30,131 nt of DNA, taken from assembly GCA_040226215.1 (NCBI GenBank), contig JAVKFF010000160.1, positions 1 through 30,131 of the forward strand, read 5' to 3'. The stretch comes from JAVKFF01 sp040226215 (lineage in GTDB: Bacteria; Pseudomonadota; Alphaproteobacteria; DSM-16000; Inquilinaceae). Below, in pieces: positions 1 through 7,396 of this stretch; the stretch's first letter is position 1, and each line of letters opens with the position of its first letter. A program made the translations under genes and the position numbers. Below the pieces are notes generated by a model that made no database searches, was not told where the DNA came from, and saw nothing but the letters and a program-made list of their open reading frames with translations.

Positions 1-113
1 CCAGCGTGTTCGGCGACGCCAAAATGACCACCGCGCTCCTCGACCGCCTCACCCATCACTGTGAGATCGTCGAGACCGGCAACGACAGCTGGCGCTTCAA
101 GAACCGCGCCTGA
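1..113 (+). CDS. istB: IstB-like ATP-binding protein, C-terminal fragment (IS21 helper)
   Basis: The last 36 codons (reading from base 3, stop TGA at 111-113) encode the typical IstB tail with VFGDAKMTTALLDR, then HHCEIVETGNDSW and a final FKNRA. IstB is the AAA+ helper that works with the IstA transposase to choose the target and activate strand transfer in IS21-family transposition. Only the C-terminus is present, because the gene starts before the window. No frameshift or stop is seen in the visible part, so this copy may be intact. Confidence 0.85.
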   Translation, partial: SVFGDAKMTTALLDRLTHHCEIVETGNDSWRFKNRA

Positions 114-133
114 CCACCTGTCCTCCGACGGCA

Positions 134-192
134 ACGACGCAGCCCTGACCACCCCTCCGCCTACGGCTGCGGGATGGTCAGGGCTGCGTCGT
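134..192. terminator. Perfect 18-bp stem-loop downstream of istB
   Basis: Bases 134-151 and 175-192 are perfectly complementary (18 bp) around a 23-nt loop. The structure lies 20 bp after the istB stop and before the terminal repeats. It could end istB transcription or block read-through into or out of the element. There is no T-run after it, so a classical intrinsic terminator is not certain. Confidence 0.45.
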
Positions 193-205
193 CAGTGCCC
201 CTGAA

Positions 206-257
206 GGGGGTCCCTTTTGCGCGCCGAGCAGGGGGTCCGTTTCCGTGCCGATTGACA
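206..257 (+). repeat. IS21 terminal repeat blocks
   Basis: Two imperfect direct copies of about 21 bp lie at 206-227 and 231-251. Each begins GGGGGTCC and ends in a GCCGA-like motif, followed by the terminal TTGACA. In IS21-family elements such repeats are the binding sites of the IstA transposase. The outermost base of the element is taken as 257. Confidence 0.75.
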
Positions 258-814
258 GAAAAGTCGTTCTGCATGGAGCCGGCGACCATGTCTTTCCACA
301 CCCGTGCCGGCAGCTTGAGACTCTCCTGCACGATGGTTTCGAAGAACGATTGCGGCACCGACTTGGCCAGAGTGCTCTCTTGAAACTCGCGAACAAATCC
401 CGGGTCCACCGGATCTTCCATAGTGGATACCACGGGCCAAAGCTCCCGCGGTGCCTGGCTGTTCGGCAGGCTCAGGAATGAGGCAACGAGGACGAGGCCC
501 AGGGTGCGCTCAGGATAGTCGATGGCAGAGCGCTAGGCGACGGCGCTGCCCATGGAATGGCCCACGACCACAGTGCTTTCAAGATCGAGAGCATCCATGA
601 ACGCCGCGACGTCCGCGGCGAAGTCGCGAAAATGGTAGCCGGCCTCAGGGCGGCGGGAATCGCCGTGACCCCGTAGCGATAAGGCAAAAACTCGAATCGA
701 ATCCGGCAGATGCGGCAGGGCCAGCTCAAAGGAGCGCCAGGAGTCACTGAGGCCGTGCAGGAGCAGCACGGGTACGCCGGTCGGCTGTCCCTGCTCCACG
801 TACTGAAGGGTCAC
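258..814 (-). pseudogene. Alpha/beta hydrolase, interrupted and truncated
   Basis: The frame read from 814 downwards encodes an alpha/beta hydrolase-fold protein. The oxyanion segment VLLLHGLSDSW is followed by LRGHGDS and the nucleophile elbow GHSMGS. An in-frame TAG at 533-535 comes directly after GSAVA, where family members often have glutamine, so CAG to TAG is the likely change. Reading continues in the same frame with DYPERTLGLVLV and a plausible cap region down to 258, where the IS21 end replaces the C-terminus, which should hold the catalytic histidine. The start is taken as GTG at 814; no ATG is available upstream before an in-frame stop. Nonsense codon plus truncation make a functional product very unlikely. 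Confidence 0.8.
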
Positions 815-1351
815 GCCGGTCGGAAGCTGGACGTTCCTGGTTGCGGGTACCGCCTCTCACCTCCGCCAATGTCGAGAGGATTCGCGCGGGCCATTGTCGA
901 TTCCCGAAGTGAGGGCCCAGACATTTCTACGACTTGCCTAGCATTAACAGGGTCGACCAGAAAACCCCGGCGGGGCTGATGCCGGCGCATCGACGGCAAG
1001 TCCGAACCGCCAACTGGCATTTCCCCGTATGCCATGCCTGCACCGAGGTTACGGGCTTCTTAATGTTGAATCGCCAAGCGATTTCCGTTTCCGGATGTAC
1101 TGCGATTCGCCGCGTTGGCCGGGAGGAGAGGCCAGGCCCGCCTGATGCTCACCTGCCATGTTGTCCGAACCGCCTCCCGGCCACCATCCTAAACCGGAAT
1201 TTTCCAGCTCAGAACGGTCCAGGTAACGGGCAGCCGGTCAAGCCGACCATGCACTAACATTGAAACCGGACCTGTCAGCAGGGGCAGGTCACTGATCCGT
1301 ACGGGAGATCCAGACGTATTGAAGATATACACTGGCAGAAGGAGCCCGCGC
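815..1351. other. Gene-free stretch
   Basis: No open frame here has a recognisable protein, a convincing start or a ribosome binding site. It separates the hydrolase pseudogene from a small plus-strand operon and probably includes the promoter of that operon near its right end. The only structure seen is an 11-bp inverted repeat listed separately. Confidence 0.5.
1116..1183. repeat. 11-bp perfect inverted repeat with 46-nt spacer
   Basis: TGGCCGGGAGG at 1116-1126 is matched by its exact reverse complement at 1173-1183. The repeat lies in a gene-free stretch. It may be the trace of a small mobile element or a structured transcript end; nothing else supports either. Confidence 0.4.
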
Positions 1352-1654
1352 GTGTTAACGCCCATCAGCAAGTTCATTGTCTATGGTTGGAACTTTGTCT
1401 TCAATCATGAAGTTAGCCCACTCCGTCATATTCCTGATGTCGCCATCCGCCATTATGTTTTACAGGCCCTGGGGCTGATGTGGGCCGTTGCCTTTGCGGT
1501 GGCGACTGGAAGTTACACGTTCTTGGCCGTTAGCGTGATCGGCCATACCATTCTAATTGCGGCCGTGGCCATCACGGTGGCGACCTGGACGGCAGCCAGT
1601 GTGAAACCTGAACTGTTTGTCCGTGGTTCTACCCGGCAAAATGTCGACCGGTAA
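1352..1654 (+). CDS. Small two-helix membrane protein, unknown function
   Basis: A 100-residue protein. GTG at 1352 is chosen as start because AGAAGGAG (1337-1344) sits 7 nt before it; an in-frame ATG at 1319 has no such signal. Residues about 35-55 (LGLMWAVAFAVATGSYTFLA) and 55-80 are strongly hydrophobic and look like two transmembrane helices separated by a very short turn. The N-terminal part (KFIVYGWNFVFNHEVSPLRHIPD) looks cytosolic. I do not recognise a named family. The gene is followed 102 bp later by a Rossmann-fold gene on the same strand, possibly one transcript. Both genes are less GC-rich than the catabolic island downstream. Confidence 0.65.
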   Translation: MLTPISKFIVYGWNFVFNHEVSPLRHIPDVAIRHYVLQALGLMWAVAFAVATGSYTFLAVSVIGHTILIAAVAITVATWTAASVKPELFVRGSTRQNVDR

Positions 1655-1756
1655 CAACCCGGAATTTGAGCCGAGGATATCTATGGCCGTGGACCTCATC
1701 CGCGTCTCCCCCAATTTGTGGTCAAATAGTACCATTGACCGTGGGCAGGTCCCATC

Positions 1757-2389
1757 ATGCGAGTATTGATAATCGGCGCCAGCAAGGGGATTGGGTTGGA
1801 AGCAACATACCAAGCCCTCGATGCCGGTCATTTTGTGCGCGCCTTGGCTCGGTCCGCTTCCGCAATTGCGCTCTCAAATTCTAGCCTCGAGAAGATCCGG
1901 GGTGACGCCTTGAAGCCCAAAGATGTAGAGGCGGCTCTTGTCGGGGTGGACGTCGTGATCCAGACCCTCGGCATTGGATTAGGAGACTTGTTCCGGCCTG
2001 TACACCTCTTCTCGGACGCGACCCGAGTGCTGATCGCGGCAATGAAAAGCCAAGGTGTCAAACGTCTGATCTGTGTGACTGGTTTTGGCGCTGGCGATAG
2101 CCGCGCGAACATCAGCTGCACCCAGCGGCTGCCGTTTATGATCGTCTTCGGCCGCACTTATGACGACAAAAGTTTGCAAGAGAAATTGATCAAGGAAAGC
2201 GAACTTGATTGGACAATTGCGAGGCCTGGAGTTCTGACCGGTGGACCGCGGACCGGCCGCTACCGGATTCTTTCAGAGGCCTCTCAGTGGCGCAACGGGG
2301 TCATCTCGCGCTCGAACGTCGCAGACTTCCTCGTTCGACAGATAAAGGATCAGACGTACGTTCGTCAAACTCCGGTGCTGGTCAACTGA
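1757..2389 (+). CDS. NAD(P)-binding Rossmann protein, atypical SDR / NAD(P)H-binding family
   Basis: A 210-residue protein with an N-terminal dinucleotide motif IIGASKGIG at residues 5-13, next to the first beta strand. The VDVVIQTLG segment and the GVKRLICVTGFGAGDS segment match the NAD(P)H-binding, BVR-B-like branch of atypical short-chain dehydrogenases, where a WTIxRPGxLT motif near residue 155 is also usual (here DWTIARPGVLTGG). The classical YxxxK catalytic pair of SDRs is not evident, as is common in this branch, so the role may be reductase, epimerase or cofactor sensor. It follows a small membrane-protein gene. Substrate unknown. Confidence 0.8.
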   Translation: MRVLIIGASKGIGLEATYQALDAGHFVRALARSASAIALSNSSLEKIRGDALKPKDVEAALVGVDVVIQTLGIGLGDLFRPVHLFSDATRVLIAAMKSQGVKRLICVTGFGAGDSRANISCTQRLPFMIVFGRTYDDKSLQEKLIKESELDWTIARPGVLTGGPRTGRYRILSEASQWRNGVISRSNVADFLVRQIKDQTYVRQTPVLVN

Positions 2390-2483
2390 CGATTGGTTTT
2401 TCAGGAGATTAGCGTGGAGTCAGAGCTTCGGAAATCGACTCTGTATTTTGATTGCTTCTGTCCCCTCTGTCGGGCAGAGATCG

Positions 2484-2506
2484 TGACCTGAGACCCGACT
2501 TTCCTC
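2484..2506 (+). repeat. IS3 terminal inverted repeat, orfB side
   Basis: It begins TGACCTG and continues with a CCCG block and a CTTTCCTC tail, matching the other end inwards with several mismatches. It lies just beyond the orfB stop at 2510-2512. Confidence 0.65.
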
Positions 2507-2509
2507 AGA

Positions 2510-3512
2510 TCAGAGGGTGACTTCATTCGTCGAATGTTGGCTTGTTGATTCGGACGTGGCGAGCCTGTCCGGGGCATACCCCGGACAGGCTTTCGCGGCG
2601 GCATCGGCCAGGGGCATCCCGCCGAGGCTTGAGTGCGGTCTTACAGTGTTATAGTCCTCCTTCTAGGAGGCGAACTCGATCCGGGCATGCCGGAGCTCGA
2701 TGAATAGGGTTTCGCTAAGGCACTCGTCGCGGAGCCGTCCGTTGCAGCTCTCCACGAAGCCATTTTGCATCGACTTGCCGGGTGCTATGTAGGGCTAGGC
2801 ATTCGCGGGTGAAGTCGTCGACCACGGCGAGGAGCCGGAAACGCCGGCCGTCCGCAAACGCGTCGGAGCCGAAGTTCAGGGACCAATGTCGGGTCGGCCC
2901 CTCCGGAAGTGATAGCGGCGCCCGCGTTCTCAAGGCTCGCTTCCGGCTGCCGCGACGGCAAACCTGGAGCTTCTCCTCGAGGTACAGCCGCCGCAGCTTC
3001 TTCTGGTTCATGGCGATCCCCACGCGGGCCAGCAGCAGATGCATACGGCGGTAGCCGCAACGCCAGCGCTCCCGGGACAGGGCTCGCAGACGCTCGCGAA
3101 GGTCGTCATCCTCGGATCGACGAGACCGGTTGCGGACCGAAGTCCGGTCCGCCCCCAGCACAAGACACGCCCGCCGCTCGCTCACCCCATGCCAGGCACG
3201 GAGATGAGCGACCGCTTCCCGTCTTGCAGCGAGCGTCACCATTTTTTGCAGCGACGTCCTTCAGCATGGCTTCAGCATGGCGTTGACCAGCATCGCCTCG
3301 GCGAGGAGCCTCTTCAAACGTGCGCTCTCGTCCTCCAACCCCTTGAGCCGCTTTGCCTCCGAGACCTCAAGACCGCCAAACTTGGCCTTCTACTTGAAAA
3401 AGATCCCCTCGCTGATCCCATGACGCCGGCAGACGTCCGCCGTCTACTGACCTGCCTCCTGCTCCTTCAATATCCCGATGAGCTGTTCTTCGGTGAACCG
3501 GCTGCGCCTTAT
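2510..3512 (-). pseudogene. IS3-family transposase orfA/orfB, multiply disrupted
   Basis: OrfA starts at 3512 with ATA where ATG is expected, then reads RRSRFTEEQLIGILKEQEAG. It has two in-frame TAG codons: one before TADVCRRHG and one after GIFFK, where tryptophan is usual. An 11-bp tandem duplication at 3260-3281 shifts the frame just before the A6 run (3242-3247), which would be the programmed frameshift site. OrfB is readable from 3242 (MVTLAARREAVAHLR, a helical N-terminus, then WSLNFGSDAFADGRRFRL and VVDDFTREC with the first catalytic Asp). A deletion near 2797 joins this to the YIAPGKSMQNGFVES segment with the catalytic Glu, losing the segment that carries the second Asp. Another TAG interrupts the tail before EDYNTVRPHSSLGG. 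It cannot encode an active enzyme. Confidence 0.85.
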
Positions 3513-3553
3513 AAATCCGTCTCCTGGCTGGCGACGGACTCTACCTTAAACCG

Positions 3554-3577
3554 GAGGAGAAAACGGGGCGCAGGTCA
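3554..3577 (-). repeat. IS3 terminal inverted repeat, orfA side
   Basis: Read inwards on the minus strand it begins TGACCTG, then a CCCCG block and TTTTCTCC. It lies about 40 bp upstream of the decayed orfA start. Confidence 0.65.
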
Positions 3578-3588
3578 GCACCAACAGA

Positions 3589-3608
3589 GTTGAACGTGCC
3601 CGTTCAAC
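3589..3608. terminator. Hairpin at the end of the minus-strand catabolic operon
   Basis: GTTGAACG and CGTTCAAC form a perfect 8-bp stem around a TGCC loop, 37 bp downstream of the aldolase stop. It could end the minus-strand operon, but no T-run follows, so this is only a candidate. Confidence 0.35.
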
Positions 3609-3645
3609 AATCCGTCCCCAACCCATTGCTCTCCCGGTCACCACC

Positions 3646-4425
3646 TCAGCTGCCGGCGCGCAGGGCTTCCACCTTGGCGGTTGCTGCCGAGACGAGGAAT
3701 TGCAGGTCACTCCCCGAGGAGATGAAGCGTGCGCCGTCCTCGACATATTTCGAGATGAGGTCAGGCCTCCCGGATAAGCCACCAATGCCGACATGTACCC
3801 CGTGAGACTTGCCTGCCGCCAGGATCCGTTCGTAGGCTTCCTCGACCCGCGGGTGATCGAATTCTCGCCCAATGTCCATTTCCGCGGTCAGGTCGTTGGT
3901 CCCGACGAGCATGAGGTCCAGCCCGTCAACCGCTGCAATCGCCTCGACATTCTCGAGTGCGTCCAGGCTCTCGATCATCACTGTCACCACAGTTGCCGCG
4001 TCCAGAAGACGCCGCGCCTCCAGCGCTGGAACGGGACGGTGCAGGAAGTGCGGCAAGCCGATGGAGACGGAGCGGCTGCCCGCGGGCGGAAAGCGGCAGG
4101 CGTCGACGAGATGCCGCGCGTCGTCGGCGGTGCGGATGTGCGGCGCGATGATGCCCAGCGCGCCGATGTCCAGGAGGCGGCCGATATTGTCATGCGACAG
4201 ATTGCCGGTGCGGACCATCGGGGCGATCCCGCCTGCGATGGCGGAGACGCAGATCTGGCTCACCGTGCGCAGCGACATCGCGCAATGCTCGAGGTCGATA
4301 TAGAAGCAGTCGAACCCCGCGGCCTTGGCGATGTGGGCGATCTCCACGCTCTCCACCAGGCGGACCTGCATCGAGATGGCGACCTCGTCTGCGGCAAGCC
4401 GCTGCTTGAGCGCGTTGTGCAACAT
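3646..4425 (-). CDS. HpcH/HpaI family aldolase (set 1)
   Basis: A 259-residue protein of the class II, metal-dependent 2-oxo-acid aldolase family (HpaI, GarL, RhmA), which cleaves 4-hydroxy-2-oxo acids to pyruvate or glyoxylate plus an aldehyde. Visible family features are the DLEH box with the catalytic His47, VR at 71-72 (Arg72, substrate/pyruvate binding), VMIES with metal ligand Glu152 and VGTNDL with metal ligand Asp178. CRFPPAGSRSV at 110-120 is also typical. The start is supported by GGAGAGG upstream. It is the last gene of a four-gene operon, 39 bp after the lactonase-like gene, so it likely performs the final carbon-carbon cleavage. The exact substrate cannot be deduced. A paralogue in the same cluster lies at 12505. 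Confidence 0.9.
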   Translation of the reverse strand: MLHNALKQRLAADEVAISMQVRLVESVEIAHIAKAAGFDCFYIDLEHCAMSLRTVSQICVSAIAGGIAPMVRTGNLSHDNIGRLLDIGALGIIAPHIRTADDARHLVDACRFPPAGSRSVSIGLPHFLHRPVPALEARRLLDAATVVTVMIESLDALENVEAIAAVDGLDLMLVGTNDLTAEMDIGREFDHPRVEEAYERILAAGKSHGVHVGIGGLSGRPDLISKYVEDGARFISSGSDLQFLVSAATAKVEALRAGS

Positions 4426-4464
4426 CGATGACCTCTCCAGAAGTGTGAATGCGTCCGGCGCCGC

Positions 4465-5277
4465 CTAGGCGGCAAAGCCGAACAGCTTGAGCGACGCCCG
4501 GTCGATGGCGTCGCGGGTCGCCCGGTCGGGGATCCAGTGCGCCATCCAGTCGATGCAGTCGCGGTAGGTGAACTGGTTCTCGTGCGCGGTCCATGGCCAG
4601 TCGCTGGCCCAGACCAGGCGCTCGGGTCCGGCAGCCGCCAGCAGACGCCGGGCCAGCGACTCGGGATCATGGCCGGTCAGGCGATAGGGCGCCGACAGCT
4701 TGACCCAGGTGCGGCCGGTATCGATGGCCCGCAGGATTGCCTGAAAGGCGGGACACGCCTCGCCCTTGCCGCCGTCGGGATTGCCGAAATGGTCCAGCAC
4801 CATGGTCACGCCGGTTTCCGCCAGTTGCGGCACTAGCGCGGCCATGCGCTCCGGCTCCGCGTAGAGATGGAGGTGCCAGCCCAGATCCATGACCCGGTGC
4901 AGCAGGCGGCGATAGACGGGATCGGTGAAATCCGGGACGTCCGGATAGCGCCGCAGGGAGTAGCGGATGCCGACGATGCCGTCCTCCGCCATCGCCGCCA
5001 GGACCGATGGATCTGTCTCCGGCTCGACGATTGCCGTGCCGCGCAGCCGCGACCGGCCGCGCACCGCCGTGCGGGTGTAGTCGTTATAGGTGCCCAGAAA
5101 GCTCGGCGCCGTCAGCACGCCGAAGGGCACGTCGTGCCGGTCGAGCAGCGCCAGGTAGTCCTCGACGGTGAAGGCGCGTTCGGGCCTATGCGTCGCACCC
5201 GCCACCCGGGGCAGGTCGGGCGTGAACACATGGGCGTGGGAGTCGACAAGCGGCGACCAGCGTAGCGTCTCAGCCAT
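4465..5277 (-). CDS. Amidohydrolase-fold lactonase-like protein (2-pyrone-4,6-dicarboxylate lactonase family)
   Basis: A 270-residue TIM-barrel hydrolase of the amidohydrolase superfamily branch that holds LigI and sugar-acid lactonases or isomerases. The metal-site motif is VDSHAHVF with His14 and His16. HLHLYAE at 135-141, LDHFG at 161-165 (His163) and ASDWPW at 224-229 (Asp226, the general acid/base) follow in the usual order. Known relatives hydrolyse or isomerise lactones of dicarboxylic or sugar acids. The ATG overlaps the end of the upstream dehydrogenase gene by 8 bases, implying translational coupling. Its place between a hydroxyacid dehydrogenase and an aldolase fits ring opening of an oxidised intermediate. 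Substrate unknown. Confidence 0.88.
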   Translation of the reverse strand: MAETLRWSPLVDSHAHVFTPDLPRVAGATHRPERAFTVEDYLALLDRHDVPFGVLTAPSFLGTYNDYTRTAVRGRSRLRGTAIVEPETDPSVLAAMAEDGIVGIRYSLRRYPDVPDFTDPVYRRLLHRVMDLGWHLHLYAEPERMAALVPQLAETGVTMVLDHFGNPDGGKGEACPAFQAILRAIDTGRTWVKLSAPYRLTGHDPESLARRLLAAAGPERLVWASDWPWTAHENQFTYRDCIDWMAHWIPDRATRDAIDRASLKLFGFAA

Positions 5278-6283
5278 CTGTCGTGGCGGGGGACGGGGCG
5301 TCGACCATCCGGTCGGCGGGCGACTGCGGCTCGCCGTTCAGGAACTTGGCCATGTTGGCGAAGGCGTGGCGCGCGACGTTCTCGACATTGTCCAGAACGC
5401 CGCCACCGGCATGCGGCGTGACGACGATGCGGTCGTTGCCCAGCAGCAGGCTGTCGGCCGGCAGCGGCTCGGTCGCGAAGGCATCGAGGCCGGCGCCGGC
5501 TAGCTGACCTCTCTCGATCGCGGCGAGCAGCGCCGCCTCGTCGATGATGCCGCCGCGGGCTGTGTTGACGATGATCGCCCCCGGCTTCATGCGCGCGATC
5601 GCCGCGGCGTCGATGGCGTTGCGGGTCGACGGCGTGAGCGGCGTGTGGACCGACAGGATGTCGGCCTCTGCCAGCAACTCCTCGAACGGAAGGAACTGCG
5701 CGTTCAGCGCCTTCTCCGTCGGCCGGTCGGCGCGCACCGGGTCGGTGTAGACGATTCGGCAGTCGAAGCCGCGCAGGCGGTGCGCCACCATGCGGGCGAT
5801 CGCCCCGAAGCCGAACAGCCCGATGGTCTTGCCGTCGATCTGGTAGCACCAGCTGCGCATTTCGGTCTTCAGCCAGACGCCCTGGCGCAGATTGCGGTCG
5901 GCGAAGGGGATGCGGCGGTAGACCGAGAGCATCAGCCCGACCGCCAGTTCGGCCACCGGCACGGCGTTGGCGCCGCCGGTGATCGCCACGACGATGCCGT
6001 TGGCGCGGGCCTTGTCGAGGTCGATCTTGTCGACGCCGATACCCCATTTCTGGATCATGCGGACGCGCGGCGCTTGATCCAGCATCTGCGCGGGAATACG
6101 CGCGCCGCCGACCAACAGGATGTCGGCGTCGCGGGCGAGCGCGAATTGCTCCGCTTCGTCATAAGTCTCAGCGAAGCGCACCGTGTAGCCGTCCGGCGTC
6201 ACCCGCCCGATCGCCTCGCGGACCGGCGGCGCGAAGACGTCCATGCACGCCACCGTCACCGTGCGCGATGTTTTCTTGTCCAT
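5270..6283 (-). CDS. D-isomer-specific 2-hydroxyacid dehydrogenase (set 1)
   Basis: A 337-residue NAD-dependent dehydrogenase of the SerA/phosphoglycerate dehydrogenase-like family, converting a 2-hydroxy acid to a 2-oxo acid or the reverse. The substrate-binding half includes QKWGIGVDKID (78-88). The nucleotide-binding loop is GLFGFGAIA (155-163), with Asp181 after the next strand pointing to NAD rather than NADP. The catalytic triad is Arg243 in NTARGG, Glu272 in ATEP and His291 in TPHAGG. The last glycine of the usual GxGxxG loop is replaced by alanine, a tolerated variation. It lies 14 bp after the dioxygenase gene and overlaps the lactonase gene, so all are probably one transcript. Confidence 0.9.
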   Translation of the reverse strand: MDKKTSRTVTVACMDVFAPPVREAIGRVTPDGYTVRFAETYDEAEQFALARDADILLVGGARIPAQMLDQAPRVRMIQKWGIGVDKIDLDKARANGIVVAITGGANAVPVAELAVGLMLSVYRRIPFADRNLRQGVWLKTEMRSWCYQIDGKTIGLFGFGAIARMVAHRLRGFDCRIVYTDPVRADRPTEKALNAQFLPFEELLAEADILSVHTPLTPSTRNAIDAAAIARMKPGAIIVNTARGGIIDEAALLAAIERGQLAGAGLDAFATEPLPADSLLLGNDRIVVTPHAGGGVLDNVENVARHAFANMAKFLNGEPQSPADRMVDAPSPATTDG

Positions 6284-6297
6284 CGATGTCGTCTCGG

Positions 6298-7155
6298 TCA
6301 GGCAGCGACGGCGCGTGGGGAGCTGAGCGGAACGCCCTTGAGCATCAGCCGGAAGAGGAAGCGCGGCTCGTCATAGTCCGCGTTGGCCTGGTGCAGGACG
6401 CTGCGGTTGTCCCAGATGACGAAATCACCCTTGCGCCATTTGTGGCGGTACTCGAATTTCGGCTGGGTGACGTGCGCCATAAGCCGGTTGATGAGTTCGA
6501 AGCCCTCTTCCTCGCCGAGACCCTCGATGCGCTCCATGTGCGCGGTGTTGAGGTAGAGCGCCTTGCGGTGATTGTCCGGGTGCTCAAGGACCAGCGGCTG
6601 CCACGCCTCGGGAATGCGCTTGCGCTCCTCCTCGGTCAGTTCCGCCTTCCGGCGGGGACTGCGGGAGCTCAGATAGATGTGCAGCACCTTCAACGGATCA
6701 ATCTGCCGCTTCATTTCGTCGGGCAGGTCGTCATAGGCGGCATGGGTGTTGACGAACTGCGTGTCGCCGCCCTGGCTCGGGATGGTCACGCCGTACAGGA
6801 TGGTGGCCTTCGGCGGCACCGGGAAGTTGGAGTGGTCGGTGTGGTACTGCTCGCCGCGCACCAGGCGCTTGCCGCCGGGCTTGTCGGTGTCCTCGCTGGA
6901 CACGAAGCCGACCAGCGGATGGTCCTTCAGCGTGAAGCGCTCGACCTGCTGCGGCATGGTTTCGCCAAAAATCTCGCCCGCCGTCTGGAAGGCCTGCGGA
7001 TCGAGATCCTGATCCCGGAACACCAGGATATTGCGCTCGGCGAACTCGCGGCGAAGCCGTTCCTTCGTCGGCTCGTCGTCGAAGACCGTCCGGATATCCA
7101 GACCGGTGATCTCCGAGCCCGTATGCTCGGACAGTGGACGGATCTGCATACTCAT
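6298..7155 (-). CDS. TauD/TfdA-type Fe(II)/2-oxoglutarate dioxygenase (set 1)
   Basis: A 285-residue enzyme when started at the ATG at 7155, chosen because the paralogue at 17587 starts at the same point of the alignment; an ATG at 7170 is also possible. The iron-binding facial triad is visible as YHTDHS (His105, Asp107) and VLHQAN (His255), with Arg265 or Arg269 placed to bind the 2-oxoglutarate carboxylate. The family couples 2-oxoglutarate decarboxylation to hydroxylation, which often releases sulfite, an aldehyde or an alcohol from the substrate. It is the first gene of the minus-strand operon, divergent from the IclR regulator 241 bp away. Whether the substrate is a sulfonate, an aryloxy acid or something else cannot be told. 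Confidence 0.9.
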   Translation of the reverse strand: MSMQIRPLSEHTGSEITGLDIRTVFDDEPTKERLRREFAERNILVFRDQDLDPQAFQTAGEIFGETMPQQVERFTLKDHPLVGFVSSEDTDKPGGKRLVRGEQYHTDHSNFPVPPKATILYGVTIPSQGGDTQFVNTHAAYDDLPDEMKRQIDPLKVLHIYLSSRSPRRKAELTEEERKRIPEAWQPLVLEHPDNHRKALYLNTAHMERIEGLGEEEGFELINRLMAHVTQPKFEYRHKWRKGDFVIWDNRSVLHQANADYDEPRFLFRLMLKGVPLSSPRAVAA

Positions 7156-7271
7156 TGGGGCCCATCCCATTTTGATTCTGTTCGTTCTTGCCGGTCGCGA
7201 CCGGGCGTCCCATCAGCCTGGACAGACCAGGACCGATGGCGGCGAATGGTGCGCTCAAACGCGGTGGATCG

Positions 7272-7316
7272 AAATCTAAAATTACATGTCAGGCGGAACA
7301 TCGCAGAAATAGATTT
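7272..7316. promoter_or_regulatory. Candidate operator in the dioxygenase-IclR divergent promoter
   Basis: AAATCTA at 7272-7278 and its exact reverse complement TAGATTT at 7310-7316 flank a 31-nt spacer in the AT-rich part of the 241-bp region between the divergent genes. The right arm overlaps a TTGACA (7316-7321) that could be a -35 box for the IclR gene. IclR proteins often bind such sites to control themselves and the neighbouring operon. This is inferred from position only. Confidence 0.35.
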
Positions 7317-7396
7317 TGACAGCACTTGCCAATCACCCCAACGCTGCCCGCGTCCGGTCCGGAAATATCTGAACCGCCGAGAACCGAGGAGGACCA

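Larger units (their letters stand above)
1..257 (+). mobile_element. Right end of an IS21-family insertion sequence
   Basis: The window opens inside an IS21-family element. The tail of its IstB helper ATPase is followed by a non-coding end with two copies of a GGGGGTCC-type block and a terminus reading ATTGACA at 251-257. IS21 elements are known for such repeated blocks inside ends that finish in CA. The element lies within the 3' part of an alpha/beta hydrolase gene on the opposite strand, which it truncates. The left end and istA lie outside the window, so a target duplication cannot be checked. Confidence 0.85.
2484..3577 (-). mobile_element. Decayed IS3-family insertion sequence
   Basis: The element is bounded by imperfect terminal inverted repeats that both start TGACCTG (inwards from 2484 on the plus strand and from 3577 on the minus strand). 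It holds the remains of overlapping orfA and orfB on the minus strand. At 1094 bp it is shorter than the roughly 1.2-1.3 kb usual for the family, which fits an internal deletion. Flanking bases (TCG left, GCA right) do not match, so no target duplication remains visible. Confidence 0.75.

Noticed and set aside
2563..2590. A 12-bp perfect GC stem with a CATA loop followed by TTT, which looks like a strong terminator.
   Set aside because: It lies inside the orfB tail of the IS3 remnant (codons CPGYAPD), so it is better explained as coding sequence; no nearby plus-strand gene clearly needs it except the Rossmann gene ending at 2389.
258..3512. Amber suppression or recoding as the reason for repeated in-frame TAG codons.
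   Set aside because: The island and phage genes end normally in TAG (for example at 4465, 11271, 18441 and 19517), and the same segments also carry a duplication, a deletion and a truncation, so plain decay is simpler.
7316..7344. A sigma-70 promoter for the IclR gene based on TTGACA at 7316.
   Set aside because: No acceptable -10 box lies at the right distance, so it was not listed as a separate promoter.
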